From NCBI RefSeq assembly GCF_029784135.1, contig NC_073745.1, positions 53,148,285 through 53,212,284 of the forward strand: DNA of 64,000 nucleotides. The letters run 5' to 3'. Below the pieces are notes generated by a model. The model saw only the letters and a program-made list of their open reading frames with translations, did no database searches and was not told where the DNA came from. The position numbers were made by a program, and so were the translations under genes. The stretch comes from Toxorhynchites rutilus septentrionalis (taxonomy: Eukaryota > Arthropoda > Insecta > Diptera > Culicidae). Shown one piece after another: positions 12,588 to 23,822 of the stretch (position 1 is its first letter; each line of letters opens with the position of its first letter).

Positions 12588-13885
12588 AAGGGTGTGTCAC
12601 ATCAAATTGCATCACGGAAAAAACGCTGTAGAAATTCGCCCAGTAGACCGATCCTTTTGAAAATTTTAGACAGTAAAATAAAAACTATTAAACAACTTTT
12701 GGCATTTTCTTTTTATTCATACTTCGAGCCCAAGCCCGTATGCTCGCACCTTCCTCTTTACCCCGTCCATAAGGTTCTGTACAACGTCAGGTTGTAGTTT
12801 ATTTTGAACAGAAATCCATTTTCTCTTGAAGTCCGCCTCCGATTTGACAACTTTTGGGTTCTTCCGGAGGGCCTGCTTCATAATCGCCCAATATTTCTAT
12901 ATTGGGCGAAGCTCCGGCGCGTTGGGCGGGTTCATTTCCTTTGGCACGAAGGTGACCCCGTTGGCTTCGTACTACTCCAACACGTCCTTTGAATAGTGGC
13001 ACGAAGCGAGATCCGGCCAGAAGATGGTCGGGCCCTCGTGCTGCTTCAATAGTGGTAGTAAGCGCTTCTGTAGACACTCCTTAAGGTAAACCTGCCCGTT
13101 TACCGTGCCGGTCATCACGAAGGGGGCGCTCCGCTTTCCGCAAGAGCAGATCGCTTGCCACACCATGTACTTTTTGGCAAACTTGGATAGTTTCTGCTTG
13201 CGAATCTCCTCCGGAACGCTGAATTTGTCCTCTGCGGAGAAGAACAACAGGCCCGGCAGATGACTAAAGTCCGCTTTGACGTAGGTTTCTTCGTCCATTA
13301 CCAGGCAATGCGGCTTCGTCAGCATTTCGGTGTACAGCTTCCGGGTCCGCGTCTTCCCCACCATGTTTTGCCTTTCGTCGCGGTTAGGAGCCTTCTGAAC
13401 CTTGTATGTACGCAGGCCCTCCCGCTGCTTGGTCCGCTGGACGAATGAACTTGACAAATTCAGCTTATTGGCGACATCCCGGACCGAACTTCTCGGATCA
13501 CGTCCAAACTGCTTAACTACGCGCTTGTGATCTTTTTCACTGACGGAGCATCCATTTTTGCCGTTCTTCACCTTCCGGTCGATGGTAAGGTTCTCGAAGT
13601 ATCGTTTTAGTACTCTGCTGACCGTGGATTGGACGATTCCCAGCATCTTACCGATGTCCCGATGTGACAACTCCGGATTCTCGAAATGAGTGCACAGGAT
13701 TAATTCACGACGCTCTTTTTCGTTCGACGACATTTTTCCAAATTTACGAAAAATTGACAGTGAAGCATGGCCAACGTGATCTATACACTCTTATCTGATT
13801 ATAAGCGAAAGCTGAACATATACTTCCAAAAAATTAAATTTCTACAGCGTTTTTTCCGTGATGCAATTTGATGTGACACACCCTT
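12588..13885 (-). mobile_element. Tc1-mariner DD37E element, copy 1 (complete ends, dead gene)
   Basis: 1,298 bp between TA dinucleotides at 12586-12587 and 13886-13887. The terminal inverted repeats are long, about 50 bp, starting AAGGGTGTGTCACATCAAAT on the left and mirrored on the right. It carries one transposase gene on the minus strand. It lies inside the 12278-14254 element. Confidence 0.92.
12717..13733 (-). pseudogene. DD37E Tc1-mariner transposase, two nonsense codons
   Basis: Reads in one frame from ATG 13733 to the natural TGA at 12717 (338 codons), the expected size for the family. The N-terminal helix-turn-helix region (about residues 1-120) and the first catalytic Asp in MDEETY are present, as is the second Asp in WPDLASCHY. 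A TAG interrupts the frame right after DVLE, where copy 3 has Trp. A second TAG falls exactly at the third catalytic acid: copies 2 and 3 read PIEKYW, while here the Glu codon is TAG. The product would lack the active site even with readthrough of the first stop. Long antisense open frames across it are shadows. Confidence 0.9.
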
Positions 13886-14337
13886 TATCAGCATTTCGTT
13901 CTAAAGACTGATTATTATTGTTATCACTCGTTGAATTGCACTGAAATCGATAACAACACCTGTAAGAAACAAATTCCAAAACGACCGAAGTACGACTGCG
14001 AGTTGTATTAACTGCTTTGTTACTTCAGACGTTTCGGCCGTCGGAGGAAAGTGGCGTCCGAAGTAACAGCCGGGTGCTTAAAATTCGAATCTGTACATTG
14101 GATATTTTTTGTATCGGCGACAAAAAGATGAAGAAGATAGATACGTGAAGGATTGTTTTTGTAATACATTCAATGATTGAAAACTAATAGCGTGCATCCA
14201 TTAACTCGATTTGTTTACATTTGTTACATAGGACCTTTTCAAAAGTTACGCGAGAAGTCACTTTTTGTTTTGGGCGACTGCCGAAGCAGTTCTAATCGAA
14301 GCGAAGCTACTGAGAGTAGAGTCGGTCTTCATTTTCG

Positions 14338-15180
14338 AATGAAACACAAATTTCTGCATTACTCGAGAATTAATCAAACAAAAGAAACCCAACATGGCAT
14401 GTGGAGGTTTTAGGTTGCAATAAATATTTCTATGGTGGTTAGACTCTTCACTCCCCTTACAAAGGGGGGGGGGGTGCTTCCAAACGAATGAAACATAAAT
14501 TTCTGCATTACACGAGAATTAATCAAGCAAATGAAATCAAACTTGGCATATGGAAGTTTTAGGGTGCAACAAATGTTTTACGGTGGCTAGATACTCCTCC
14601 CCCCTCTCTAAGGGGGAGCTGCTATACAAATGAAACACAAATTGCCGGGGGCACACAAACTTCTGCATAACTCGAGAACTAATCAAGCGAATAGAGCCAA
14701 ATTTGGGATGTGAGGGTTTTTGGGTATGAGAAATGTTTTTATGATGATATGACACCCCTCCCTCCTCTGGAATAGAGAGGGGGTCCCATAAAAATACAAA
14801 ATACCCATATTATAACCAAAAATATACCAACCGAACAAGTCAATTGAAAATTTTCGGAAAACTCTGAAAGAAAAAGGGAAAATTCGGAAAATTAAATTCT
14901 CATATGTTCTACAATTACATAGTGACAAGTGCTGTTAGTCCATTTGATGTTTGCGCTAGCGAAATTGATCTTTGTTCGAAACTGGAAATGGATTTTAATG
15001 TGATGAAACGCACTCCTATATCTTCGTCTATCTATACCAATAAAAAAGTATCGCCGAATGTGTTGATAAAAGCAGAACTCGAGGGACGAATTGTCCGATT
15101 TAGGGCTGTCTTTATTCTATCATATTTTCTGTATAAAACATTTATTCCATGTAACGGAGAAACATGTTATTTGTAAGTGG
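14338..15180. repeat. Helentron-like repeat copy 2 with tandem GC-rich units
   Basis: Three diverged units built on ATGAAACACAAATTTCTGCA, then ACTCGAGAATTAATCAA and a C- or G-rich spacer, start near 14339, 14487 and 14630. The last unit runs into the tail shared with 7736-7850 (ATTTGATGTTTGCGCTAGCG at 14943). Copy 1 at 7288 has one such unit. A run of ten or more G sits near 14465. No gene. Confidence 0.55.
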
Positions 15181-16675
15181 TTGAAAAATCTTGAACGAGA
15201 ATTGTGTCTGAAAATAATCTGATATTATAATGATGAGTTTTGTTAGAAATACTAAGAATTTTATAGTAAAAGGTAAACTCAACGGGGTCGATTAGAAGAT
15301 TAATCAATGAACAGTTCTGCGATTGGACCCATGAACTTGCTCATAGTAAGAAAACGTGGATATTTGAAGGTATTGATAACAAAAAACAAATTATAGACGG
15401 GACGAAGTTTGCCGGGTTAGTTAGTATATCATAAAATGACTGAGTAATAATTGTGAGTACCAGAGGAAGCTTGTGTTTTCATTTTCGACCAATCATAACA
15501 AATTATTTCCGTTTGGATAACGGCATCATTTGTTCGATGGTTAGTTTCATGACATATATAATTTTATTCAATTAAAAAGTGTTATGGAGTGCGAAACCGA
15601 TTGAGGCAAAAATCTTACCAATCCATCATGAAATGATTGAGTGATAAGCGTTTAAAATTGGACATTTTTCACGACGCGATCGATTTTCGTTTTTCAATTT
15701 GTACCCCCAATATGTTTCCGAAAGACGTAATCCTACGTCAAAACCTAAGCAAGATTGGTTCACTAGATTCTGAGAAAAACTTACCACCAGCTATAAAGAG
15801 AGCATCCACGCGATCAGCTGCCAACAGCATAATGATCACTATATTGGCATCCAAAGAATAAAAACTACATCTTCAAATATACCTTAACCAATCCTCAAAA
15901 TATCCAGAAACCCTATTTTAAAGAGTTGTTTTGCTCAATACAAAGTTAGTATAGAAAATAAATGTCACACACAATGGTGCAATTTTGATCGGTGGAGGTA
16001 CCGCGTCCATTTTCATGCCGTCTGCCGGAGAGTGCTCATGTTTCTTTTTTGCACATCAATCCGGCATCTGTACTGAGGAGCGAAATTTGAAAACAAGAGC
16101 GTTACGTTTGGAGTGCTAGGATTTAGGAACTTGGGAACGCGTTCGAGTTTATTGGTGTAATATAGAGGCAATATGGAAGACTATAGTAAACATTCGGCCT
16201 TGAGAAACGCTATTGGGAAAGCCGCTGCCGCTGCCATCAGATCGCTAGCAAGGGATTGATAAATCGTGAATGGTTTATTGGTGGATTTTTCCGAACGATC
16301 AATTAATGTTCATGAATTCGAGTGTTTGTTCCGGGTTGAAAGTGGTGTCAAAGTGTAGCGTATTTGATGCCGTATGTTAAGAGGGTATTTTTCAGCGGTG
16401 AGAGCAGCGTTCTTCGGAAAAGAATTGTTCCGACACACTCAATTCGGTTCGATTTTCTGAAGCAGTTCTGAGTGTTTTTGGAACGTTGTATCTACAAGCC
16501 ATGAAAATGTTATTTTGCCATGAAATACTTAAAAACGATTACATGTTGTTTATGAGATTTAATTTGGTAATCTGTTCAAATTTGCGTTTTATTGCTTCGT
16601 TGAACGTTCGAACCCCTACTTATGAAAGCTTGTCAATTTGTATTAAAGAGTATCATTCTTGATGTTATAAGAGGG
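15181..16675. other. AT-rich stretch, nothing recognised
   Basis: No open frame with protein-like content, no clear terminal repeats and no RNA gene visible. Confidence 0.4.
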
Positions 16676-16850
16676 TCGTTCAAAAACTAAGTTTCAGTGC
16701 CATAGAAATCGAGGAAAAATAAAGTTAGGACAAGATTTTCGTAATCTACGTTTTATTTTCTATTTTTTTACATAATCGCCGTAACGTTCGAGACATTTTT
16801 CATAGCGTGGCACGAGTTTTTCTATTCGGAATTTCGTAGACCTACGTTAA
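16672..16850 (-). pseudogene. C-terminal fragment of a mariner-type transposase
   Basis: The minus strand reads RIEKLVPRYEKCLERYGDYV followed by KK and TAG at 16760. This is the pattern of mariner transposase C-termini, where a Trp/Tyr-x-x-Cys-Ile/Leu and a Gly-Asp-Tyr motif end the protein. A mariner-like terminal sequence, GGGTCGTTCAAAAACTAAGT, lies just beyond at 16673-16692. The rest of the gene, above about 16850, is missing. It differs from the mariner at 50273-51998, whose C-terminus ends QNGAYLT. Confidence 0.65.
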
Positions 16851-16993
16851 CAATGCGATTGTGTCTTGAACACCACATTTCTTTATTATTTTTTTGCGGT
16901 CCTCGACACCATCTGTATTGTGAGGTTCAGTACCGCTGGTCCAGTACATCCGCAGTGAAATTCATAGCGAAAACCACATTCAAAATACGTGTT

Positions 16994-17187
16994 GGGGTAG
17001 TTGGGGCAAATTGGTCATTATTATTTTTTTTCATACCTTTATTCCTACTCAGCCCAGACCCAGAAGGTTGATTTTCGGACAAAAATATTTTTTCGAGATG
17101 ATACCAAATTCTAAATTTCCTTTTACATACCACGGATGCAGGAAAAGGGCACATTTCTTAGGGTGACCACTATGTCTCCACTACCCC
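16994..17187. repeat. Short inverted-repeat element (~195 bp)
   Basis: The left end GGGGTAGTTGGGGCAAATTG is matched imperfectly by the reverse complement of the right end (GGGGTAGTGGAGACATAGTG), about 19 of 24 positions. TA follows the right end at 17188; the left flank is TT, not TA. It looks like a decayed relative of the 'echo' TIR elements. Confidence 0.4.
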
Positions 17188-17189
17188 TA

Positions 17190-18855
17190 TTTCTTCTTTT
17201 TTTTGTCCCTCTTTAGTTAATTGAATCCATGATGTGCCTAAACCTCTCACGTTTCTTGAGAGTTGTTTCAGCGGTCACACGCTCCGTGATAGTTGAAGCC
17301 TCATACCAGAATCCCTTTTAAGACGTATTTTCTCAATTTTTCAGCAAAATCCTTAAAATGCTTGAACTTTTGGACATTTCTACAGTCCAAACACTGATTT
17401 TGTCGACATAGAGACTTCATTGAAGAGTCATATAGAACGATATTCCAGATTTTCTATCAGTACCAACGAGCAAGTAAGCGATGTTATGTAGTATTTCAAC
17501 GTAGGGTTCATGAGCAAATTTAGAAAAGATTCTAAATCTTGGAAATACGACGATCAGCAACATCAAAAGTCTGGGCTTCCGTCATCTATCTTCCACAACG
17601 TCTGATGTTCAAGGAATTTACAACCTTTTCTCATTGAAGTTATAAAGTGTTTTCTCAAAGGAGAATCTTTCCCAAGATCAACTCTCAGTAGCGTTCCACT
17701 TCCTAATAACTCTTTTTCCGCATCGCTGTCGATGATTCAATGTTACAATCAGCTTTCAACAAACTGAAATCCTCGAGCAGCCAGCTTTACATTTCCATGA
17801 ATTCAGGACGAAGCGTTCTGCTACGACGAAACTTCTCTTTTTCACGACGTACTTTCTCAATAGAATGGTCAATGGTATTACCCAAACGGATGCAGTCTAC
17901 AACGACCTGTCAGCCAATTTCGATAAAATCAACCACGATTTTGCAGTGTTTATACCCGCCATGTTTTTGGTGCCAACATCTCAAACGTTAAAAGTATTTG
18001 TTTTCTTCAAAACAGAGATCCGCGTTGACGGCTTTGAGCTTCGTTTACTAGTTTAGGGGAGCGTCAAAGAATTGCTGATTTTCAGTCGGAATGAACGTTT
18101 TCAAAACTAAAATTATGAATGAAAATTAGCTTTTCCATATCAAATTCTATTTAAATTAAAAACATTTTTGTTTGCAGGTGGTGAAAAAGTCTCATAGGAA
18201 AATTGTTTATGAAGACAACTTTATATTATAACGAAAAAATTCAGTAGCAATGTTTGAATTGTATAACTATATGATTGAATGAGAGTCAGAAATAAGTGTT
18301 TCAAGTAATTAAATAACATGAAGTGAAAATTTTCATTAAAATTTTAAAATTTAAAAATCGGCTTCGTGTCTTCTGATCTGATAAAGATTACACTAACGAG
18401 ATTGGGACCCAAATTATGGCCCTAATCTGTAGTCGACACTGTTTTTCTGACATCGCGAATTACCAATTTACCACCATCTGACATATCGTGATGTCGATGA
18501 TGAACTTTTACAGTAGAGGGATAGTAAGATAGGCGGTGACGGTAGGCAGAGTGAGATAGCGAAAATCGTGCCATACACCTGGTTTATACACTCAGACAAG
18601 CCTGATTGCAGCAAAAATAATTTACGTTGGTTCAAATCTCATTTGATTTGACGCGGCCTGCACAAATTTATGGGAAATTAGAGAGAATCTTCACCGTAGT
18701 CGCAATCAATCGCTCACAACAACGTCCTAAACAACACAAATTGAGCGCAGGTTCGTTCTGTATACGGACAATGTGGAGAGCGAAAATATTGCGATTTAAG
18801 CTACAATTTAAGGACGCATATCTCGACATATGGAAAGCTTGTGTATTGCTCTTAC
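17190..18855. other. AT-rich stretch, nothing recognised
   Basis: No supported gene or repeat. Short open frames at 17740-18056 have no family features. Confidence 0.4.
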
Positions 18856-19189
18856 GTAAAGTGACCAGATGGTCAGAGGTCTAACGCAGGACACAAATAA
18901 CAAAACGTTATGTATATACGTTACGTGAACATATACCATAGTTTAGCGAGTCTGAACTGATATGTATTATTTCTTTCTAAGTATCGGCACTCGGTTGTGA
19001 TTTTTCGGTGGTTTAGATTTTATTTACGCCTGAAAATTACTCGCTCAAGCATTTACGCCTGGCAAGCACAATTCGAATTCCACAATTTTCTTTGAAAAAA
19101 AAATACGAATATTACTGAATGGATTGCTCGAAATTTTTCTTAAATATTACGTTTATTAAGCCTACAACAAAAATGATTCAAGGCTGTTG

Positions 19190-19975
19190 ATTCGCAGCAG
19201 CAGTATTATCAAGCAACTTGATGTTTTTTTCATACTGCAAGCTCCACCCCACAGCGAAGGAGTTGGACATCCTGAGGCGTTTTGTGTCCGCCAGATATAG
19301 CTGATCTGGTATTTACAACATCATCTCCCTGCTGCTCCTTAAGCCGGGAGATCAAAGCAACCGGCCAAACGGTGAAGGAGAATCTGGCCAAACTGGATAT
19401 TTTTATGTGGAAGCGTCAGACGAGACCGGCCGTATCTGAGCAGCAGGCAATCACCCAGAAGGAGTAGCTTGAGGTGCTGGTGAAAAATTTCTTTCCGGCG
19501 AAAGAAGTGAAATATTTCTTTTTCACTGGTAAAAAACTTCTTTCCGTGCTTATAATGAAAGATGAGACGTACTTGATGCTAGAATTTAACGAATGGCAGG
19601 GGATCGGGTACTTTACGTTCCCAGGTAAGCGATGACTTCGAATATATTATCCACATCAAGTTCTCAAAGAAGGTCCTTCTCTGACAGATGTGAAGGGAAT
19701 GTTTAAGCCGCTCTTCTTTCGAGTCATATGGTGAACGGGGAGATATATAGTACGAAGTGATTGCCGGAAGTTGCGAAGGTGATGTGGTCTTTATGCCGAA
19801 CCTGGGATCAGCCCATTATGCCAAAAGATCACTGGAGGATGGATCGGCTGGAGATAAACATTGTCGCGAAGACCGCCAACCTTCTCAACACTCCCCAGCT
19901 GCGACCATTAAAAACTTTTAGGCGAATGACCAAAATGGAGAGACAGTCGACCACCAAAGCCACGAAAATGTAAAA
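19190..19975 (+). pseudogene. Decayed Tc1-mariner (DD37E-like) transposase
   Basis: Fragments of a transposase can be followed on the plus strand with many stops and shifts: an N-terminal Gln/Glu-rich part, then KDETYLMLEFNEWQGIGYF near 19560-19610 (first catalytic Asp, same layout as ETYVKADF in the DD37E copies). Near 19795-19860 the sequence corresponds to a PDLGSAHYAK-like second-Asp block, and near 19890-19940 to an NTPQLRPIENF-like block with the third acid. It is far more diverged than the three DD37E copies and represents an older family. No terminal repeats were located. Confidence 0.6.
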
Positions 19976-19990
19976 GAACACGCCGACATA

Positions 19991-20974
19991 GGGGAAAAGG
20001 GGGGAATTTGGACCACCTAAGCAAATCGCCTAATATTTCCAAACCAATACGGTCTGAATAAAAAATGTCACATTGTATACTGAGCTACACTTGTTTTCTC
20101 TCAATAAATAATGTTTAATCATTATATAAAGCTTCAATCTACCAAATATATCATTAAATAGAAGAGATGATTTTTGGACATTAAAATTTGATACGGGGTG
20201 ATTTGGACCGTCTGTGGTCCAAATGGGTGATTTGGTCCAGTGCGTGTTTCATTGAAAAAAACATACTTATGTTTATGTAAAGTATTTCGGGATAATGTTA
20301 CAATCAGTATCAATGTTTTGGGATCGATACCAGGTGTCTTGGTCAGATTCCAGACCAGAAAAGTTGGATCGACACCATCTCGAATTCTGCATGAATCTTT
20401 TCACTGTTGGTCGAGCATTTTCAAACACTTTTGATGCTTGATCAAAGAAAATCCGTTCTCGATGGCCTACGTTGCTCTTTCAAGCTCCTCCTTCCAACGT
20501 TGTCTGTCCATCCTCTTTTTGTAATTCAGCGGCATCTGGAATCAATTAGGATGAAGAAAAGTATCAAACTTGTAGGACCAATTCACCCCACAGAAACGTG
20601 TCCATGTCACCCCACACAACATGCAAAAATAAAAATGCAATTAATTTCATTTATTGTTATCAAACTTACAGTTTCGCTACATCAAATTGTTCCTCTTCTG
20701 TTGGCGAACAGAACTTCACTACACAAAACACGAAAAGTTTGTTTAATTAGCGGGAAAAACCTTAAAACCACGATCGGAAAACTCACATTTTTTGACGATC
20801 AAAGTGCTTGCTGTGTTCATGCTACCGTTTCCCTCTACTTGTGAAGTTTTACCAAAGTTTTTTTTACTTTAGGTACATACGGTTCAACAATAGAAGGAAA
20901 TGACATTATAAAAAATCCAAGTTGAGCCGTAATTTTTTAGATAAAGGGGTGGTCCAAATCACCCCATGTTACCC
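19991..20974. mobile_element. TA-flanked TIR element with internal copies of its terminal phrase
   Basis: About 984 bp between TA at 19989-19990 and 20975-20976. Left end: GGGGAAAAGGGGGGAATTTG then GACCACC. The right end mirrors it with GGTGGTCCAAATCACCCCA. The phrase recurs inside as GGGGTGATTTGGACC near 20195, GGTCCAAATGGGTGATTTGG near 20214, and as CACCCCAC near 20586 and 20612. The 145-aa open frame at 20407-20844 shows no family features. Likely non-autonomous; pogo/Tigger-like by layout only. Confidence 0.65.
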
Positions 20975-21825
20975 TACATCTTTTCATCGGCCATGGTTGA
21001 AGTTCCGGCCAACTTCCGTAAGACCGCCCAGCGCTTCATTCACGATACTTCATCAAACAACCCTCCCTCTTCCTGTCGAGTATACAAAAAGCCCACTGTC
21101 GGTGCAATGAAACCAGCTCAACGTATTAGTCTTAGGATGCATTAGAAGCGCTCTTGAACAGTCTACCGAATAGGAGTTTTTTTGAGGTTCATCCGTTTAA
21201 GAAAATCAACATGATCAAATTGTGATATTGAAATATACTGATATCGCGGGTCATTTTCGTTTCTTTTGCCAAATGCGGGACGTAATCTAACACGGGACAT
21301 TTTGTTGAAATGCGGGACTGTCCCGCGTAACGCTTTACTCTTACGAGAACAATAATGAATCATGAATCAATCAACCATCCAGGTAAGCACAGGCTCGTTC
21401 AGAGCTGGGAAAAAAGGAAAAGCTCGGTGAATAAGCAGAACCGGCAAACGACTTCTACCGTTTAAGAAAGTAAGAAATGCGCGACGGAAAATTGAATTTA
21501 AAATTTAAAAATTGGAAAAAGATGTGAATAGAAGTGGTAGAAGAAAACAGAGAGAATCTACGTAAGGTTAGTTGGAAATTTGAATTTGGAAAACATTGTT
21601 AGCAAAGTTTAGTTCCGGTTCACAGAAAGCAGGATTATAGAACAATAGAAGGATAAGGAAAATAGGAAGAGGAGTGTTGAAAAATCCTGAGAAAAGGTAA
21701 TGTGGTCTGGTCTCTTTGGCAAAACTAGCCCGAATACTAATACGCTGGAAAGGTCCGTCCAGCGGGCCTTTTAGCCATCCATTTTGTTGGAAGGCTGAGT
21801 TCCTGAACTGAAGTCTCCGAAGAAA

Positions 21826-22712
21826 ATGTTTGCCGACGACCTAAAATTATATAGAACGATTTCATCTGTCCTCGATTGTCTTGTTCTGCAAAGCGACATC
21901 GATGAGCTCATGCTGTGGTGCCGTGAAAATGGTATGGCGATGAACATAACGAAATGCAAGATAATTTCATTCTCACGGCGGCTTGACAAAATCAATTATT
22001 CATATAAAATTGGAAACAACACGTTGGAACGGGTCGACTCTATACGCGATCTGGGCGTCACATTGGATTCAAAACTACGATTCCAAGATCATGTCTCAGC
22101 CACTGCAGCCAAAGCATTCGCGGTGCTTGGATTCATTCGGAGACAGACTGTTCAGTTCACGGATGTATACACACTCAAAACACTGTTTTGCACACTGGTT
22201 CGCAGCATTCTTGAGTATGCAGTTCCAATATGGTCGCCATACCAGACAGTACAAGTTGCCAAGCTAGAACGAGTTCAGAAGCAATTCATTCGTTATGCCT
22301 TACGACAACTTCCATGGAGCGATCCTGTAAACTTGCCTGACTACGCCTCGCGTTGCATGCTCATCGGTTTGGAAACCTTATCAGCTCGTCGACTCAAACT
22401 CCAACAAACGTTTATATTCGATATAATAGAGAGTAATATTGATTGTTCGGAGCTGCTGCAACAAATCAATTTAAATGTACCAACACGAACTCTTCGTAGT
22501 TATCCCGTCATCAATCTGCCATTTCACAGAACCAGTTACGGACAGAACGGCCCATTTAACTCATGTCTGAGAGCATTCAACGCGGTTTGCCATGTCCACG
22601 ATTTTGGAATGTCCAAGAATAGTTTTAAGGCTAGGATTAAAGACATAATTTAAGTTTCAGTCTGTACGATTATAAATCGAAGACGAGGACAAATAAATAA
22701 ATAAAAATAAAT
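21826..22712 (+). pseudogene. 3' end of a Jockey/CR1-lineage LINE (reverse transcriptase C-terminal part)
   Basis: An open frame of 275 residues begins at the catalytic FADD motif of a reverse transcriptase (FADDLKLYR) and continues through conserved blocks: DLGVTLDSKLRFQDH, LVRSILEYAVPIWSPY and QKQFIRYALRQLPW. It ends at TAA 22653. A short 3' UTR follows and then an (AAAT)n tail (about 22690-22712), as expected for a LINE 3' end. Everything upstream of FADD is absent, so this is a typical 5'-truncated copy. The frame itself is intact, which suggests a fairly recent insertion. A related but more decayed fragment sits at 30208-30623. Confidence 0.85.
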
Positions 22713-23635
22713 TCCGTATCCGCCATCGCGTAGAAGAGAGACTGAAAGGGCGTAAGTCCCCGACGACGTTGCAAGGGACAGATGGAAGGTTACGCTTCGG
22801 ATGAGGCTTACCAGAACACGGAGAGAGAAAGAAAACCTTAAACCATAGTTACCGCAAGTATACCCATGCAAATTATTAAAAATTGTTACGTCACAAACAG
22901 GATATATAAGGAGAAAAGAAAAAGGGACAGGTGAAAAGGAAATAGGGAATAAAAAAATAAAGAAAGAAGAAACATTGTACATACAGAAAAACATAATCGT
23001 GCTCTCATACTACCACTATCCCTTTATTGTTGTCGTTCTCCGAACTCTAAAGGAGTCGTCAGCTCTCGTCCTCAATCGGGGAAAAATGCGTGGGTTAGCA
23101 CTGCACGGCCTTTATGCGAATTCAGCGTGTGGGCTCAGGTGCGTGAGATTCCCTGGCAGTGTAAAACCTTCGAAAGTACTCCTGTTTACGAGCGAAAAAG
23201 AGCGAAAAAAGGCAACCGACTGATGAATAAGCGACCCCGAGAACCTTATTCCTATCCTTAGAGTTCTGGATATATGTATTTTAATAGTACTGTATGAGAA
23301 GTATATAATTGAGTCCGCCCTGTATAACTATTGACTATTGATGTTATGTTGATAGGCTCCTTGTGTTTGAAGAGTTGTAGAGTTTTGAGTCATCTTGAAC
23401 ATCAGTAGAATTATTGTTTTCTAAAGTTCAAATGAATTGCATCTATTTGTTGTCACCCTTCGATTCTGTTGATGAGCATATCAGTGCATGAGATGTTTGA
23501 AGTTAAGTTCATTTAGTAAACTGAACGAAATTTAATTTTAATGGCGTGACACGCTTGAAAAATGCAGGTCGCTCTTCTTTCTCTAATTTCCAGAAGAGAA
23601 AAAAGCATCTTATACTGCCAGAGTTCATAATGAAT
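22713..23635. other. No recognised feature
   Basis: Mixed sequence downstream of the LINE tail; no gene, no clear repeat. Confidence 0.35.
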
Positions 23636-23822
23636 TTACCAGCCGGGTGTTATGATTGATGCTAGGATCGTTAGCAAAATCTCAAGCAGAGCTGTCAGTG
23701 GGATACCCAATTCATATGAAAACAAAGGGAAAATGTCAGTGGGATACCCGATATGTTGGCTCCTGTCAGTTCAATGGGGGTTCTCTAAAGACGTCACCCG
23801 GCTGGAATTTACCAACTGCAAC
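23636..23822. repeat. Small inverted-repeat element (~185 bp)
   Basis: Ends carry CCAGCCGGGTG (23640) and its complement CACCCGGCTGG (near 23798). Inside, TGTCAGTGGGATACCC occurs twice in tandem (near 23693 and 23733). Size and layout fit a MITE; no target duplication could be fixed. Confidence 0.55.

Larger units (their letters stand above)
12278..14254. mobile_element. Non-autonomous TIR element with 4-bp AAGT target duplication
   Basis: Both ends carry CTCGCGTAACTTTTGAAAAG as an inverted repeat (left 12278, right end 14254), and AAGT flanks each side (12274-12277 and 14255-14258). The empty site is visible in the second copy of the host repeat, where TCAAGTCACTTTTTG runs on without interruption near 50032-50046. 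Removing the DD37E insertion inside it leaves about 0.68 kb, with no transposase. An internal inverted pair (TCCAATGTAACATTTTCG near 12299, its complement near 12485) gives the left half a hairpin. A lone copy of the terminal motif (CCTTTTCAAAAGTTACGCG) also occurs near 28000. Confidence 0.8.
11613..14337. repeat. Dispersed repeat, copy 1 (split by an insertion)
   Basis: The parts 11613-12277 and 14255-14337 together match the uninterrupted copy at 49545-50119. Shared blocks include AATGACTTTTGGCTT, GGTGAGCTAGATT, TACACGAAAATTACTCACAC, TTGGTTTGAGTTCACGATG, GTCATCCTCGCTAGTCAA and GACTGCCGAAGCAGTT. It is rich in AGTC/GACT motifs at both ends. Copy 1 has an extra TAGTC-rich segment before ACACAGG that copy 2 lacks. 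No protein is encoded; the family is not recognised. Confidence 0.75.

Noticed and set aside
12799..13077. Antisense and off-frame open frames across the DD37E copies (also 25903-26130 and 50561-50851)
   Set aside because: Shadows of the transposase gene in other frames; repeated identically in each copy.
20407..20844. 145-aa open frame inside the 19991-20974 TIR element
   Set aside because: Contains copies of the terminal phrase, no transposase motif; better explained as non-coding element DNA.
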